Origin: UBA1189 sp045594245
GTDB lineage: Bacteria > Bacteroidota > Bacteroidia > Bacteroidales > Bacteroidaceae
Direction of reading: 5' to 3'
Length of the DNA stretch: 64,000 bases
NCBI GenBank assembly: GCA_045594245.1
Contig: JAZNYG010000023.1
Span: forward strand, 45,119 to 109,118
Position numbers and translations under genes: made by a program. The notes below the pieces were generated by a model. That model saw only the letters and a program-made list of their open reading frames with translations. It ran no database searches and was not told the DNA's origin. This document shows positions 18,008-26,900 of the stretch, piece after piece. How positions within the stretch are numbered: position 1 is the first letter of the stretch; each line of letters starts with the position of its first letter.

Positions 18008-19297
18008 ATGGGTACAAAATTATTGAATGTATTACTTACAATCCTAATAGCAGCTATTATGTGGAGCTGTAAGGAATATAGAATCACAAACTATATTACT
18101 ACAGAAAACTCACAATTTATTAAAAATAGACAACCATACCATTACATTGGATGCAACATCTGGTATGCCTCCATACTGGGTTCTAGGGGTATGGGTGGCA
18201 ATCGTGAGCGCCTGTGCCATGAGTTAGACCAGTTGAAGGAACTGGGAATTACCAACGTACGAATACTCTCCGGTCCCGACGCTGGAAGCCTCCTTGCCAA
18301 CACCGCCAAACCCTACTTGCAAACAGCTCCGGGAGTACTCAACGACACCATCCTTGAGGGACTCGACTATGTCATCGCCGAACTGGAGAAGCGCGATATG
18401 GATGCTGTCATCTACCTAAACAATGCGTGGGACTGGAGCGGTGGGTATGGCTTCTACCTCAAGGAATGTGGCTATGGTGACTCGCCCAATGCGAATGTGG
18501 AAGGGGGATACGACCGCTATGTGGACTACTGCGCCGACTTCTCACGCGACACCTGTGCACAGGCATTATATTATAAGTATATCGAGCAAATCGTTTCGCG
18601 CCACAATACCATCACCGGGCGTCCTTACAAGGAGGAGCCTGCCATCATGGCATGGCAACTGTGCAATGAGCCGCGCCCCTTTGCACGCGACAACAACACG
18701 AAGGAGATGTTTGCTCAATGGATAGCCCGCGCTGCTGCACTCATCAAGAGCATTGACCCCAACCACCTTGTATCTACAGGCAGTGAGGGCACCGTAGGCT
18801 GCGAAGCCGACGTCGAACTTTGTGAGCGCATTCATGCCGACCCAAATATCGACTACCTAACCATACACATCTGGCCTGTCAACTGGGGCTGGGCACCACG
18901 CACCGCCCCCGACAGCGGTATCGACAACGCTTGCGCCAAGAGCAGCGAATACATCGCCCTGCACACAGAGATGGCCAACCGACTGGGCAAGCCGCTTGTG
19001 ATTGAGGAGTTCGGCTACTCACGCCAAGGCAACAAGGCTGGCATAGGCATCCCAACAGACAGTCGTGACCAATTCTACAGCCATATCTTCGACGAGGTGA
19101 GGCGCAACATCGAGGAGGGAGGCCCCATCGCAGGATGTAACTTCTGGGGATGGAGCGGTAGTGGACGCCCACGTCAAGAGGTGTGGCAAGCTGGCGACGA
19201 CTATCTGTGCGACCCTCCCCACGAGCCCCAAGGCTGGTACTCGGTATTCGATTGCGACAGCACAACGATAGCAATTATCAGGAAATTCAGTGAATAG
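18008..19297 (+). CDS. GH5 (subfamily 7-like) endo-beta-mannanase lipoprotein
   Basis: A 429-residue surface or periplasmic lipoprotein. The signal LLNVLLTILIAAIMWSC ends in a lipobox Cys near residue 20. The (beta/alpha)8 barrel carries the GH5 clan-A motifs: WQLCNEPRPF with the acid/base Glu (about 225), HIWPVNWGW (about 298), VIEEFGYSR with the nucleophile Glu (about 333) and FWGWSGSGRP near the C terminus. The N-terminal YIGCNIWYASILGS is typical of GH5_7 mannanases. It should cleave internal beta-1,4-mannosyl links. The ATG at 18008 was chosen over a TTG at 17981 because the promoter box overlaps the latter. The GH92 gene follows 55 bp later, pairing mannan backbone and alpha-mannose removal. 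No SusC/SusD genes are adjacent. Confidence 0.88.
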   Translation: MGTKLLNVLLTILIAAIMWSCKEYRITNYITTENSQFIKNRQPYHYIGCNIWYASILGSRGMGGNRERLCHELDQLKELGITNVRILSGPDAGSLLANTAKPYLQTAPGVLNDTILEGLDYVIAELEKRDMDAVIYLNNAWDWSGGYGFYLKECGYGDSPNANVEGGYDRYVDYCADFSRDTCAQALYYKYIEQIVSRHNTITGRPYKEEPAIMAWQLCNEPRPFARDNNTKEMFAQWIARAAALIKSIDPNHLVSTGSEGTVGCEADVELCERIHADPNIDYLTIHIWPVNWGWAPRTAPDSGIDNACAKSSEYIALHTEMANRLGKPLVIEEFGYSRQGNKAGIGIPTDSRDQFYSHIFDEVRRNIEEGGPIAGCNFWGWSGSGRPRQEVWQAGDDYLCDPPHEPQGWYSVFDCDSTTIAIIRKFSE

Positions 19298-19340
19298 GAT
19301 ATTCTAGGAAATCCTAGGAACACCTAGATACCCTAGAAAA
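19291..19340 (+). repeat. Degenerate 10-bp tandem array in the GH5-GH92 spacer
   Basis: Consecutive decamers TGAATAGGAT, ATTCTAGGAA, ATCCTAGGAA, CACCTAGATA and CCCTAGAAAA share a CTAG core every 9-10 bp. They begin on the GH5 stop codon and fill most of the 55-bp spacer. Period 10 matches one DNA helical turn. Confidence 0.7.
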
Positions 19341-19352
19341 TAAAACACACCC

Positions 19353-21602
19353 ATGAAACCACGCTCACTACTGCTCGCCACACTGTTTGTGGCACTCCCC
19401 ATAGAGAGCTTCCCCTCTCCTACCGACAAGGTCAATCCCTTCATCGGCACCAGCAATTACGGCACCACACACCCGGGCGCCGTCACCCCAAACGGGATGA
19501 TGTCGGTAGTGCCGTTCAATGTCATGGGCTCGGACCTCAACCACTACGACAAGGACAAGCGTTGGTGGTCGGCACCGTATGAGTATACCAACCACTACTT
19601 CACCGGATATGCCCACGTGGCGCTGAGTGGCGTGGGATGTCCTGAGGCCTCATCGTTATTGGTGATGCCTACGGCAGGCGAGCTTAATGTGGACTACCAC
19701 AGTTATGGTTCGGAATACATCCAAGAGAAGGCAACGCCCGGCTACTACACCAACCAACTGAGCAAATATGGCATCACCACCGAGGTGACCGCCACTCCCC
19801 GCACTTCGTGCGAGCGCTATACCTTCCCCGCAGGAGAGGGACACATCATCCTGAACCTCGGGCAAGGGCTTACCAACGAGAGCGGTGCCATGGTGCGCCG
19901 CGTGAGCAGCACAGAGGTGGAGGGCATGAAGCTCCTGGGAACCTTCTGCTACACGACACAGGCGGTATTTCCCATCTACTTCGTCATGCGCGTATCGCGC
20001 GAGCCCTCTACAGCTGGTCCGTGGAAATATCAGCCTAAGCTACAAGGTGTCGAGAGTGCTTGGAGTCCCGACGACGGAACCTACAAGCTCTACGAAAACT
20101 ATCATCGCGAGATTGCAGGTGACGACATCGGCTACCGCTTCAGCTACAACAACCTTGGCGAAGGTGAGCAGGTGACGGTGCGCATGGGTGTATCGTTCGT
20201 ATCCATGGAGAATGCCCGCATGAATCTCGAGGCCGAGCAGCAAGACAAGACGTTTGACCAGCTGCATGCCGAGGCCACAGCACAGTGGAACCGTGACTTG
20301 GGGCGCATACGCATCGAAGGCGGCACCCCCGACCAGCAGACCATCTTCTACACCGCTCTCTACCACGCACTCATTCACCCGAGCATCATCAGCGATGTCA
20401 ACGGCGAGTACCCCAAGATGGAGAGTGGCGACACAGGCAAGGCCGACTACACACGCTACTCGGTATTCTCGCTGTGGGACACCTACCGCAACCTGCACCC
20501 CCTGCTCACGCTCGTCTATCCCGAGCGGCAGATCGATATGCTACGTACTCTCGTAGGGATGTATGAAGATTGCGGATGGCTGCCCCGCTGGGAACTTTTC
20601 GGACGCGAAACCTACACCATGGAGGGCGACCCTGCCGCCATCGTCATTGCCGACAGCTGGGTGAAAGGATTGCGCGACTTTGATGTCCACAAGGCCTACG
20701 AGGCGATGTTCAAATCGGCCACCACGCCCGGAGCCGCCAACCCCATACGCCCCGACATCGATCCCTACATCGCGGAAGGATATATCCCCGTAGGCTTCTT
20801 TGCCAACGACCTCTCAGGTGACAACTCCGTATCGCATGCTTTGGAATACTGCATGGCCGACTATGCCATCAGCCAGCTGGCCGACTCATTGGGCGACAAG
20901 CCCCGAGCCAAGGAGTTTGCCCGCCGCGCCCAGAGCTACCGCCGCTACTACGACAAGGAACACGGCACGCTACGTCCCCTCACATCAGACGGCACCTTCC
21001 TTGGCAACTTTGACCCTGCCACGGGCAAGCATTTCGAGAACGTTCCCGGTTTCCACGAGGGCTCAGCATGGGCCTACACCTTTGCCTCCACCCATGACGT
21101 TGAGGGACTCACACGCCTCATGGGAAGCAAGCGTGCTTACATCAACAGTCTACAAAGCGTATTCGACAATGGGCACTACGATCCTGCCAATGAACCCGAC
21201 ATCGCCTACCCTTACCTCTTCAGCCGTTTCAAGGGAGAGGAGTGGCGCACACAGAAGGAGGTGAAGGCACTGCTCGACAAGCACTACCTAAATGCGCCGC
21301 ACGGCATCCCCGGCAATGATGACACGGGCACGATGTCGGCCTGGGCAGTGTTCTCCATGATAGGCCTCTACCCCGACTGCCCGGGCACACCCTTTTATAC
21401 GATTACCACACCCACCTTCGACAAGGTGAGCATCAGCACTGTACAAGGCAAGGTCAGCATTATCGCGCACCGCCCCGACACGACATGCCAATACATCGAG
21501 TGCATCAGCCTCAACGGTAAACGCAGCGGATATCGCATCCACCACAACGCATTACAAAACGGATCAGTCATAAAGTTGACTACCAGAAAGAAGGTAAAAT
21601 AG
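19353..21602 (+). CDS. GH92 family alpha-1,2-mannosidase
   Basis: A 749-residue secreted exo-alpha-mannosidase. Its signal is MKPRSLLLATLFVALPIESF, with signal peptidase I type cleavage. The mature protein opens with the GH92 hallmark KVNPFIGTSNYGTTHPG. An N-terminal beta-sandwich (to about residue 240) precedes the (alpha/alpha)6 barrel with FYTALYHALIHPSI, FSLWDTYRNLHPL, ADSWVKGLRDFD and the calcium/catalytic region GIPGNDDTGTMSAWAVFSM (about 650-668). GH92 enzymes need Ca2+ and invert configuration. It should trim alpha-mannose side chains from mannans or N-glycans. Length is normal for the family (730-790). It is co-oriented with the GH5 gene and probably co-transcribed. Confidence 0.93.
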   Translation: MKPRSLLLATLFVALPIESFPSPTDKVNPFIGTSNYGTTHPGAVTPNGMMSVVPFNVMGSDLNHYDKDKRWWSAPYEYTNHYFTGYAHVALSGVGCPEASSLLVMPTAGELNVDYHSYGSEYIQEKATPGYYTNQLSKYGITTEVTATPRTSCERYTFPAGEGHIILNLGQGLTNESGAMVRRVSSTEVEGMKLLGTFCYTTQAVFPIYFVMRVSREPSTAGPWKYQPKLQGVESAWSPDDGTYKLYENYHREIAGDDIGYRFSYNNLGEGEQVTVRMGVSFVSMENARMNLEAEQQDKTFDQLHAEATAQWNRDLGRIRIEGGTPDQQTIFYTALYHALIHPSIISDVNGEYPKMESGDTGKADYTRYSVFSLWDTYRNLHPLLTLVYPERQIDMLRTLVGMYEDCGWLPRWELFGRETYTMEGDPAAIVIADSWVKGLRDFDVHKAYEAMFKSATTPGAANPIRPDIDPYIAEGYIPVGFFANDLSGDNSVSHALEYCMADYAISQLADSLGDKPRAKEFARRAQSYRRYYDKEHGTLRPLTSDGTFLGNFDPATGKHFENVPGFHEGSAWAYTFASTHDVEGLTRLMGSKRAYINSLQSVFDNGHYDPANEPDIAYPYLFSRFKGEEWRTQKEVKALLDKHYLNAPHGIPGNDDTGTMSAWAVFSMIGLYPDCPGTPFYTITTPTFDKVSISTVQGKVSIIAHRPDTTCQYIECISLNGKRSGYRIHHNALQNGSVIKLTTRKKVK

Positions 21603-21666
21603 CTTAACATCTTATTTTTAAAAGAAATAGCAATTCATTTCTAGAAGTAGCGAAATAACTATGCTT

Positions 21667-22191
21667 CTATCCTATATACCTTTCAAAACTTACGACCTCA
21701 TCGTAATCCTTACGTTTCTTTGAGCGCTTCTCCTTCGCGGCATAACCTAGTGTAATGATCAGCGGCAGGCGTTTATGCCGGGGCACACCAACCAGTTGCT
21801 TTATTTTCTTTTCATCAAAATAGCCTATCATACAGGAACCCAAACCCTCAGCCTCGGCAGCCAACGTCAAATGAGCAGCAGCAATACCTAGGTCGATATG
21901 GGGATAATAAGTATGCTTAATCAGGCCTCCTAGCAATGAAGTAGCCTTAGTGGCTTCCTCAACAATCAAGACGAGCACAGGAGCCTGCACTGCCCACTTG
22001 TTAAGCCCAAGTCCGACCATCGACTGAGCTATAGCCTTACGCAGTAGGTCATCAGTGACAACGACGAAATGCCACGGCTGTCCATTACATGCTGACGGCG
22101 ATAAGCGAGCTGCATCTAAAATATGTTTAACCTTTTCAGGTTCTACAGGCCGCAACGTATCATAAGCCCGATCACTTTGCCGTGCAGCCAC
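21667..22191 (-). CDS. Nitroreductase-family flavoprotein
   Basis: A 174-residue FMN-dependent oxidoreductase. It shows ARQSDRAYDTLRP (FMN-phosphate contact, RxSxR-like), LSPSACNGQPWHFVVV (about 33-48), DLGIAAAHLTLAAEAEGLGSCMIG (about 96-119) and the C-terminal TLGYAAKEKR. It probably uses NAD(P)H to reduce quinones or nitro compounds. The only start codons in frame are GTG (22191) or the rarer CTG just before it. The nine to eleven codons upstream of GTG in the same frame read DEWEEFYQLV, which is typical N-terminal nitroreductase sequence. They run back to the TGA stop of ribE without any ATG. So either the protein is slightly short, or it is made by stop-codon readthrough or an unusual start. 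Confidence 0.85.
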   Translation of the reverse strand: MAARQSDRAYDTLRPVEPEKVKHILDAARLSPSACNGQPWHFVVVTDDLLRKAIAQSMVGLGLNKWAVQAPVLVLIVEEATKATSLLGGLIKHTYYPHIDLGIAAAHLTLAAEAEGLGSCMIGYFDEKKIKQLVGVPRHKRLPLIITLGYAAKEKRSKKRKDYDEVVSFERYIG

Positions 22192-22221
22192 CAGTTGATA
22201 AAACTCCTCCCATTCATCCTT

Positions 22222-22830
22222 TCAGTCATTGGTCAACGCCATCATACGCGCCATATACTTACCTATAATGTCAAACTCCAGGTTGACCACACTTCCCTTC
22301 GTTATATTGTGGAAATTTGTGTGTTCATGTGTATAAGGAATAATGGCTACTTGGAAACTATCCGCTGTCGGGTTACAAACTGTAAGACTCACTCCATTGA
22401 CCGTCACCGATCCCTTATCTACAGTAAAATATCCACGCTTTGCCATAACCTTATCAAAGGCATACTTAAAGGTATAGTACCAGCTACCCTCTGCATCCTC
22501 CACCTTTACACATGTAGCTGTCTGATCCACATGGCCCTGTACGATGTGACCATCCAACCGACCATTCATCATCATACTGCGTTCCACATTCACTTCATCG
22601 CCTACCTGCACATAACCTAGATTTGAGCGTTCTATCGTCTCCTTCATAGCGGTAACCGTATATGTCCCGTCTTGAACACTCACTACGGTAAGGCATACTC
22701 CATTATGCGACACACTCTGATCAATCTTCAATTCATCGACGAAACTACACTTAAGTGTGAAGTGTAGATTTCCTTGTTCTTTCACGATAGCCACTACGGT
22801 GGCACACTCTTCTACAATTCCTGAAAACAT
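22222..22830 (-). CDS. ribE: Riboflavin synthase alpha chain
   Basis: A 202-residue enzyme that dismutates two 6,7-dimethyl-8-ribityllumazine molecules to riboflavin. It has the tandem lumazine-binding duplication: MFSGIVEECATVV, then FVDELKIDQSVSHNGVCLTVV (about 30-50) and its repeat GYFTVDKGSVTVNGVSLTVC (about 132-151). MVHG-like GHIVQGHVDQTATC (about 94-107) links the halves. Length is normal. Its TGA stop (22224-22222) is in the same frame as the downstream nitroreductase, with no frame break between them. The two are almost certainly one transcript from the -7 box at 22869-22877, joining FMN precursor synthesis to a flavoprotein. Confidence 0.94.
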   Translation of the reverse strand: MFSGIVEECATVVAIVKEQGNLHFTLKCSFVDELKIDQSVSHNGVCLTVVSVQDGTYTVTAMKETIERSNLGYVQVGDEVNVERSMMMNGRLDGHIVQGHVDQTATCVKVEDAEGSWYYTFKYAFDKVMAKRGYFTVDKGSVTVNGVSLTVCNPTADSFQVAIIPYTHEHTNFHNITKGSVVNLEFDIIGKYMARMMALTND

Positions 22831-22868
22831 TTACAAAAAGCTAATAATCTTTTTAACTCCATACTTTG

Positions 22869-22877
22869 ACAAAGATA
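22869..22877 (-). promoter_or_regulatory. -7 box of ribE
   Basis: TATCTTTGT on the minus strand matches TAnnTTTG, 38 bp upstream of the ribE ATG. The leader is too short for an FMN riboswitch. Confidence 0.55.
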
Positions 22878-23049
22878 CATAAAACATGTAGGATATGAAC
22901 AATCTTACATAAAAGTTTTTAATCTTTATTTGTATGGTCAATCAATATTATATATGTACCTATTTTGAAATGCATGACCAGAGCCAATCATCAATTCAAT
23001 AATACCACAATCCAAAGCACATTCAGTAAATTTCATTACGTAAGAAATA

Positions 23050-24240
23050 TTATTTGAGAAATAGACAGAAGCGTTTCATCTGCGCAGAAAAAGAAAACGC
23101 ATCACGCGAGGCCATAAGGCAGTTAGTGACATAAGCTGAATACTCCTCGTCTGACATATACCTGAATGCTAGAATATTACGCGCCAAAGCCTCATAGTCT
23201 CCATGTGCCGAGACAAGTCCCAACCTATACTCTTCTACAATACGAGCGCCCTCACCTTCACCACTAAAAATAATGGGTATGCCCTCAGGCAACAAGTCAA
23301 AAATCTTTGAAGGAACTGCACCATGAATTGATGCAGCAAGCGGAATGATAGAGAGATCATATTTTTTCAATTCATCATTCACCTCCTGCTTTGGCAAATA
23401 GCCATGATAATATATATTCTTCTCTCTACCCTCTATATAAGATAATATTTCATTCATTTGGTTTCCTCCACCATACAAATGCATTTCTACGCCCAAAGCT
23501 ATAAAATCAACCGAACGCAGAAGCGACAACATATCTTGTGCAACGCCAAATAGTCCTGCATAAACGATTTTCATAGGACGATTTCGTTGTTTTTCAACGA
23601 TACTCTTAAATGCCTCATCTAAAGGTTGTAAATTACGATAAAGGAAAGCACGTCGCTTAGGAAACATACGCGTCACATGCTCCAGTATTTCAGATGACTG
23701 TCCCATCACAGCATCAGCATTCTTATACATGAAACGCTCTATACGACTCATCACCTTATGAGATAGACCGTTTTCTTTAATAAAGCCGAGCTCAACTGCC
23801 GACATTGGCCAAAGATCTGAGACATTAAGCATAGTATACTTACAAAAACACTTTTTAAAAAGCAGGATACCTGATGCTGCCACAAGAATAGGAGGCGACT
23901 GTATGATAATACGATCATAACCTCTTATAAGTTTTCGTTTGCAAGCGAATGCCCACATCGTAGCTGCAAAGGAAGTCATGGCAAGCACACGCTTCAATGG
24001 ATTCTTTGACACCGTCGCATAGGTCCAGTAACGATATACATTTATACCGTCAATCTTCTGTTTCATGGAAAATCGTCCACGATATCCTTCGAAAATACGT
24101 CCCTTTGGATAGTTAGGCAAACAAGTAAGCACATCAACATCAAATCCCGAAGTCTTTAGCCCCCTCGCTAGATTGGCAATACGGCTAGGTGCTGCCCCGA
24201 CTTCAGGCTCATAGTAGAATGAGACGATGAGTATCTTCAT
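23050..24240 (-). CDS. GT4 glycosyltransferase, WbuB-like
   Basis: A 396-residue GT-B enzyme resembling the WbuB/L-fucosamine transferase group. The N terminus MKILIVSFYYEPEVGAAPSR and VLTCLPNYPKGRIFEGYRG (about 38-57) are characteristic of that group. Further motifs are SDLWPMSAVELGFIK (about 142), MKIVYAGLFGVAQDML (about 223) and the C-terminal VPSKIFDLLPEGIPIIFSGEGEGA, where the donor-binding Glu lies. It is the last gene of a three-gene operon, 4 bp after wecB, so its donor could be the N-acetylmannosaminuronate made by the two upstream enzymes or another aminosugar. Base composition is AT-rich like the EPS locus. Confidence 0.82.
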   Translation of the reverse strand: MKILIVSFYYEPEVGAAPSRIANLARGLKTSGFDVDVLTCLPNYPKGRIFEGYRGRFSMKQKIDGINVYRYWTYATVSKNPLKRVLAMTSFAATMWAFACKRKLIRGYDRIIIQSPPILVAASGILLFKKCFCKYTMLNVSDLWPMSAVELGFIKENGLSHKVMSRIERFMYKNADAVMGQSSEILEHVTRMFPKRRAFLYRNLQPLDEAFKSIVEKQRNRPMKIVYAGLFGVAQDMLSLLRSVDFIALGVEMHLYGGGNQMNEILSYIEGREKNIYYHGYLPKQEVNDELKKYDLSIIPLAASIHGAVPSKIFDLLPEGIPIIFSGEGEGARIVEEYRLGLVSAHGDYEALARNILAFRYMSDEEYSAYVTNCLMASRDAFSFSAQMKRFCLFLK

Positions 24241-24244
24241 TAAA

Positions 24245-25435
24245 TTACAAGGCCTTCACAAATTCCACAATTCTCTCACAAGCCCTTCCATCACCATAAG
24301 GATTTACAGCTTTGCTCATCCTATCGTAATAGGCTTTATCATCGAGCAACCTCGACACCTCCAAAACAATTCTCTCATAATCAGTACCCACTAACTTCAC
24401 CGTACCTGCCTCCAAAGCTTCAGGACGTTCCGTCGTGTCACGCATAACCAATACAGGTTTGCCCAATCCAGGGGCCTCCTCTTGTATACCACCACTATCG
24501 GTAAGTACAAGAGTCGCCTTCTCCATCAGATACACAAAAGAGAGGTATTCCAACGGTTCAATAAAGAACATATTACCCGCTTCGCCCCATCCTTTTCCCC
24601 GTGACAGAGAACTGAGCCCTGCAAATACCTCAAGGATAGGTTTGCGCACATTGGGGTTCAGATGCATTGGGTATACAAAATCCACATTAGGATATTTCTT
24701 AGCCAAATCACGAATGGCCGTACACATACTGAAAAAACCTTCCCCAAAGTTTTCGCGACGATGCCCTGTAATTAGCACAAGTCTACGATTGCCCTCCTCA
24801 TCACTAAGCCTAGCCACATCATATCCGGCATCAGCTAGTGCATCCCTCATATCATTACTGAGTGCTTCATCTTTCTTAATTTTCTCTACTACCCAGTAGA
24901 GAGCATCAATCACCGTATTACCAGTTACGACGATACTTTCATCATTCACCTTCTCTCCCAACAGATTCTGCCGACTAAGAAAAGTTGGTGAAAAATTATA
25001 GGTAGCAATGCGGCCCGTAATTTGGCGGTTCATTTCTTCTGGCCACGGACTATAAACATTATGTGTACGGAGACCCGCCTCTACATGTCCTACGGGAATA
25101 CGTTGATAAAAAGCAGCTAGAGCGGCAGCCATACTAGTTGTAGTGTCTCCATGAACCAGCACTATATCCGGAGTTCCTTCACGCAACACTTCACGCATAC
25201 CAAGCAATACACGTGAGGTCACATCATAAAGGTCCTGCCCCTGTTGCATGATATTTAAATCATAATCGGGAATAATATCAAAGATGCGCAAAACCTGATC
25301 TAGCATCTCACGATGCTGGCCAGTAACACACACTGTAGTCTGAAAATATTCCGGCAACAAAGTAAACGCCTTTACAAGTGGAGCCATCTTAATGGCTTCC
25401 GGACGTGTACCAAATACCAACATTACTTTTTTCAT
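24245..25435 (-). CDS. wecB: UDP-N-acetylglucosamine 2-epimerase (non-hydrolysing)
   Basis: A 396-residue GT-B-fold epimerase converting UDP-GlcNAc to UDP-ManNAc. Visible motifs: VMLVFGTRPEAIKMAPLVK at the N terminus, VCVTGQHREMLDQVL (about 35), VHGDTTTSMAAALAAFY (about 92), GHVEAGLRTHNVYSPWPEE (about 115, with catalytic Asp/Glu region), ITGHRRENFGEGF (about 222) and LTDSGGIQEEAPGLGKPV (about 311). It lacks the kinase domain of bifunctional GNE. It sits 11 bp downstream of wecC, so UDP-ManNAc is passed directly to oxidation. The family is often allosterically activated by UDP-GlcNAc. Confidence 0.95.
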   Translation of the reverse strand: MKKVMLVFGTRPEAIKMAPLVKAFTLLPEYFQTTVCVTGQHREMLDQVLRIFDIIPDYDLNIMQQGQDLYDVTSRVLLGMREVLREGTPDIVLVHGDTTTSMAAALAAFYQRIPVGHVEAGLRTHNVYSPWPEEMNRQITGRIATYNFSPTFLSRQNLLGEKVNDESIVVTGNTVIDALYWVVEKIKKDEALSNDMRDALADAGYDVARLSDEEGNRRLVLITGHRRENFGEGFFSMCTAIRDLAKKYPNVDFVYPMHLNPNVRKPILEVFAGLSSLSRGKGWGEAGNMFFIEPLEYLSFVYLMEKATLVLTDSGGIQEEAPGLGKPVLVMRDTTERPEALEAGTVKLVGTDYERIVLEVSRLLDDKAYYDRMSKAVNPYGDGRACERIVEFVKAL

Positions 25436-25446
25436 GCCAATAATCT

Positions 25447-26652
25447 TTATTTCTTAAAAACGCCGCAGAAGTCGAGTACTTGGGCATCTGTACGATAGTT
25501 AAGTTCGGCAAACTCGCGATGATTTACTAAATAAACGATAATATCGGCTTTTTCGTATGCGGCCTTGTAGTTTGTTAGTTTAAAAACATTATGTTCCGTT
25601 ATATTGGGTTCCACCACCATCACATTTCCGTTATTACACGATTGGAGCACACGCGATGTAATCAATTTAGCAGGCGACTCACGCAAATCATCAATATTCG
25701 GTTTGAATGCAAGCCCCATCATAGCAACCTTCGGCGCTCGATGATTCTTCAGTTCAAATTCCACCATCATGCGACGAACTTTCTCGGCACACCACTGTGC
25801 CTTGTAATTATTTACTTGCCGCGCCTGACAAATGATGCGTGCTTCATTGGGGAATGCTGAAGAAATAAAGTAAGGGTCAACAGCTATGCAATGTCCACCC
25901 ACGCCACACCCTGGTTGCAAGATATTGACACGAGGATGTTTATTAGCCAATTCAATCAGCTCCCACACGTTAATACCCGCCTTGTCGCAAATAAGTGACA
26001 ACTCATTCGCAAAGGCAATCTGTACATCACGCGAAGCATTCTCTGTAAGTTTGCACATTTCTGCTGTACGACAATTAGTAGAATGCAGTTTTCCCTTAAC
26101 AAAATAACGATAGAATTCCTTTGCCTTCTCCGTAGAAGCCTCATCAATTCCTCCTATCACACGATCGTTATTGACAAGTTCCTCAATGATGTTACCAGGC
26201 AACACTCGTTCAGGACAATAGGCTACAGAGATTTCACCTTTCAATTCTGGACGATGCTTAAAAATTAAATCCGTCATCTTTTCAGTTGTACCAACGGGTG
26301 ACGTCGATTCTATAACAAACAAATTCCCTTCCTTTAAAAGGGGAAGTACCATCATAGTGGCAGCTTCCACAAATGAGGTATCAGGCTCATGGTTACCCTT
26401 GAATGGTGTGGGAACTACGATAAAAAAGGCATCTGCTTCTTGCGGTTGGGTATATGCTTTAAAGTTTCCAGAAGCAATCACATCCTGCAACAATTCTTCT
26501 AACCCTTCTTCTACAATATGCAGCTTCCCTGCATTAGTAACATCCACGACATCTGCGTTAACGTCCACTCCAATGACCTCTACACCATATTTTGCTGCTA
26601 TAATTGCAGTTGGGAGCCCGATGTATCCCAACCCCATAAAACATGCTTTCAT
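25447..26652 (-). CDS. wecC: UDP-N-acetyl-D-mannosamine dehydrogenase
   Basis: A 401-residue NAD-dependent four-electron dehydrogenase making UDP-ManNAc uronate. The Rossmann motif CFMGLGYIGLPTA (4-16) opens it. VIESTSPVGTTEKM (about 112) and YCPERVLPGNI (about 144) follow. LTENASRDVQIAFANEL (about 200) carries the conserved Lys/Asn-Asp segment. PGCGVGGHCIAVDPYF (about 246) contains the catalytic Cys. MGLAFKPNIDDLRESPA (about 311) begins the C-terminal UDP-binding domain. The order of genes (wecC, wecB, GT4) is the reverse of the pathway. The product is a typical acidic sugar of surface polysaccharides. Confidence 0.94.
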   Translation of the reverse strand: MKACFMGLGYIGLPTAIIAAKYGVEVIGVDVNADVVDVTNAGKLHIVEEGLEELLQDVIASGNFKAYTQPQEADAFFIVVPTPFKGNHEPDTSFVEAATMMVLPLLKEGNLFVIESTSPVGTTEKMTDLIFKHRPELKGEISVAYCPERVLPGNIIEELVNNDRVIGGIDEASTEKAKEFYRYFVKGKLHSTNCRTAEMCKLTENASRDVQIAFANELSLICDKAGINVWELIELANKHPRVNILQPGCGVGGHCIAVDPYFISSAFPNEARIICQARQVNNYKAQWCAEKVRRMMVEFELKNHRAPKVAMMGLAFKPNIDDLRESPAKLITSRVLQSCNNGNVMVVEPNITEHNVFKLTNYKAAYEKADIIVYLVNHREFAELNYRTDAQVLDFCGVFKK

Positions 26653-26718
26653 ACAACATTTATTTATAAAAGATAAAGGACAATATATCCTTTATTTCCC
26701 TGTATTTACAAATTTTGC

Positions 26719-26727
26719 ACAAATATA
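26719..26727 (-). promoter_or_regulatory. -7 box of the wecC-wecB-GT4 operon
   Basis: TATATTTGT on the minus strand matches TAnnTTTG, 66 bp before the wecC ATG. Confidence 0.5.
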
Positions 26728-26844
26728 GTAAAAAATATCCAACATAAAACAAATAGTAAAACTTTATCTTAACATCCTCAAGAAAACATTCAACGTATTT
26801 ATCACATTTCCCAAAATAACACAATAAATCATGCCTAAAAAAGA

Positions 26845-26879
26845 TAAAGACACGAACAAAAAAGTTGGACGTGTCTTTA
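26845..26879 (-). terminator. Terminator hairpin downstream of the glycogen operon
   Basis: TAAAGACACG (26845-26854) and CGTGTCTTTA (26870-26879) form a perfect 10-bp stem with a 15-nt loop. The hairpin lies 21 bp after the GH57 stop codon and separates the glycogen operon from the wecC promoter. Confidence 0.7.
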
Positions 26880-26900
26880 CTCTAAGAATGACTTAGAACT

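Noticed and set aside
22831..22868. FMN riboswitch upstream of ribE
   Set aside because: The -7 box leaves a leader of about 30 nt, far shorter than the FMN aptamer, and no conserved RFN sequence is visible.
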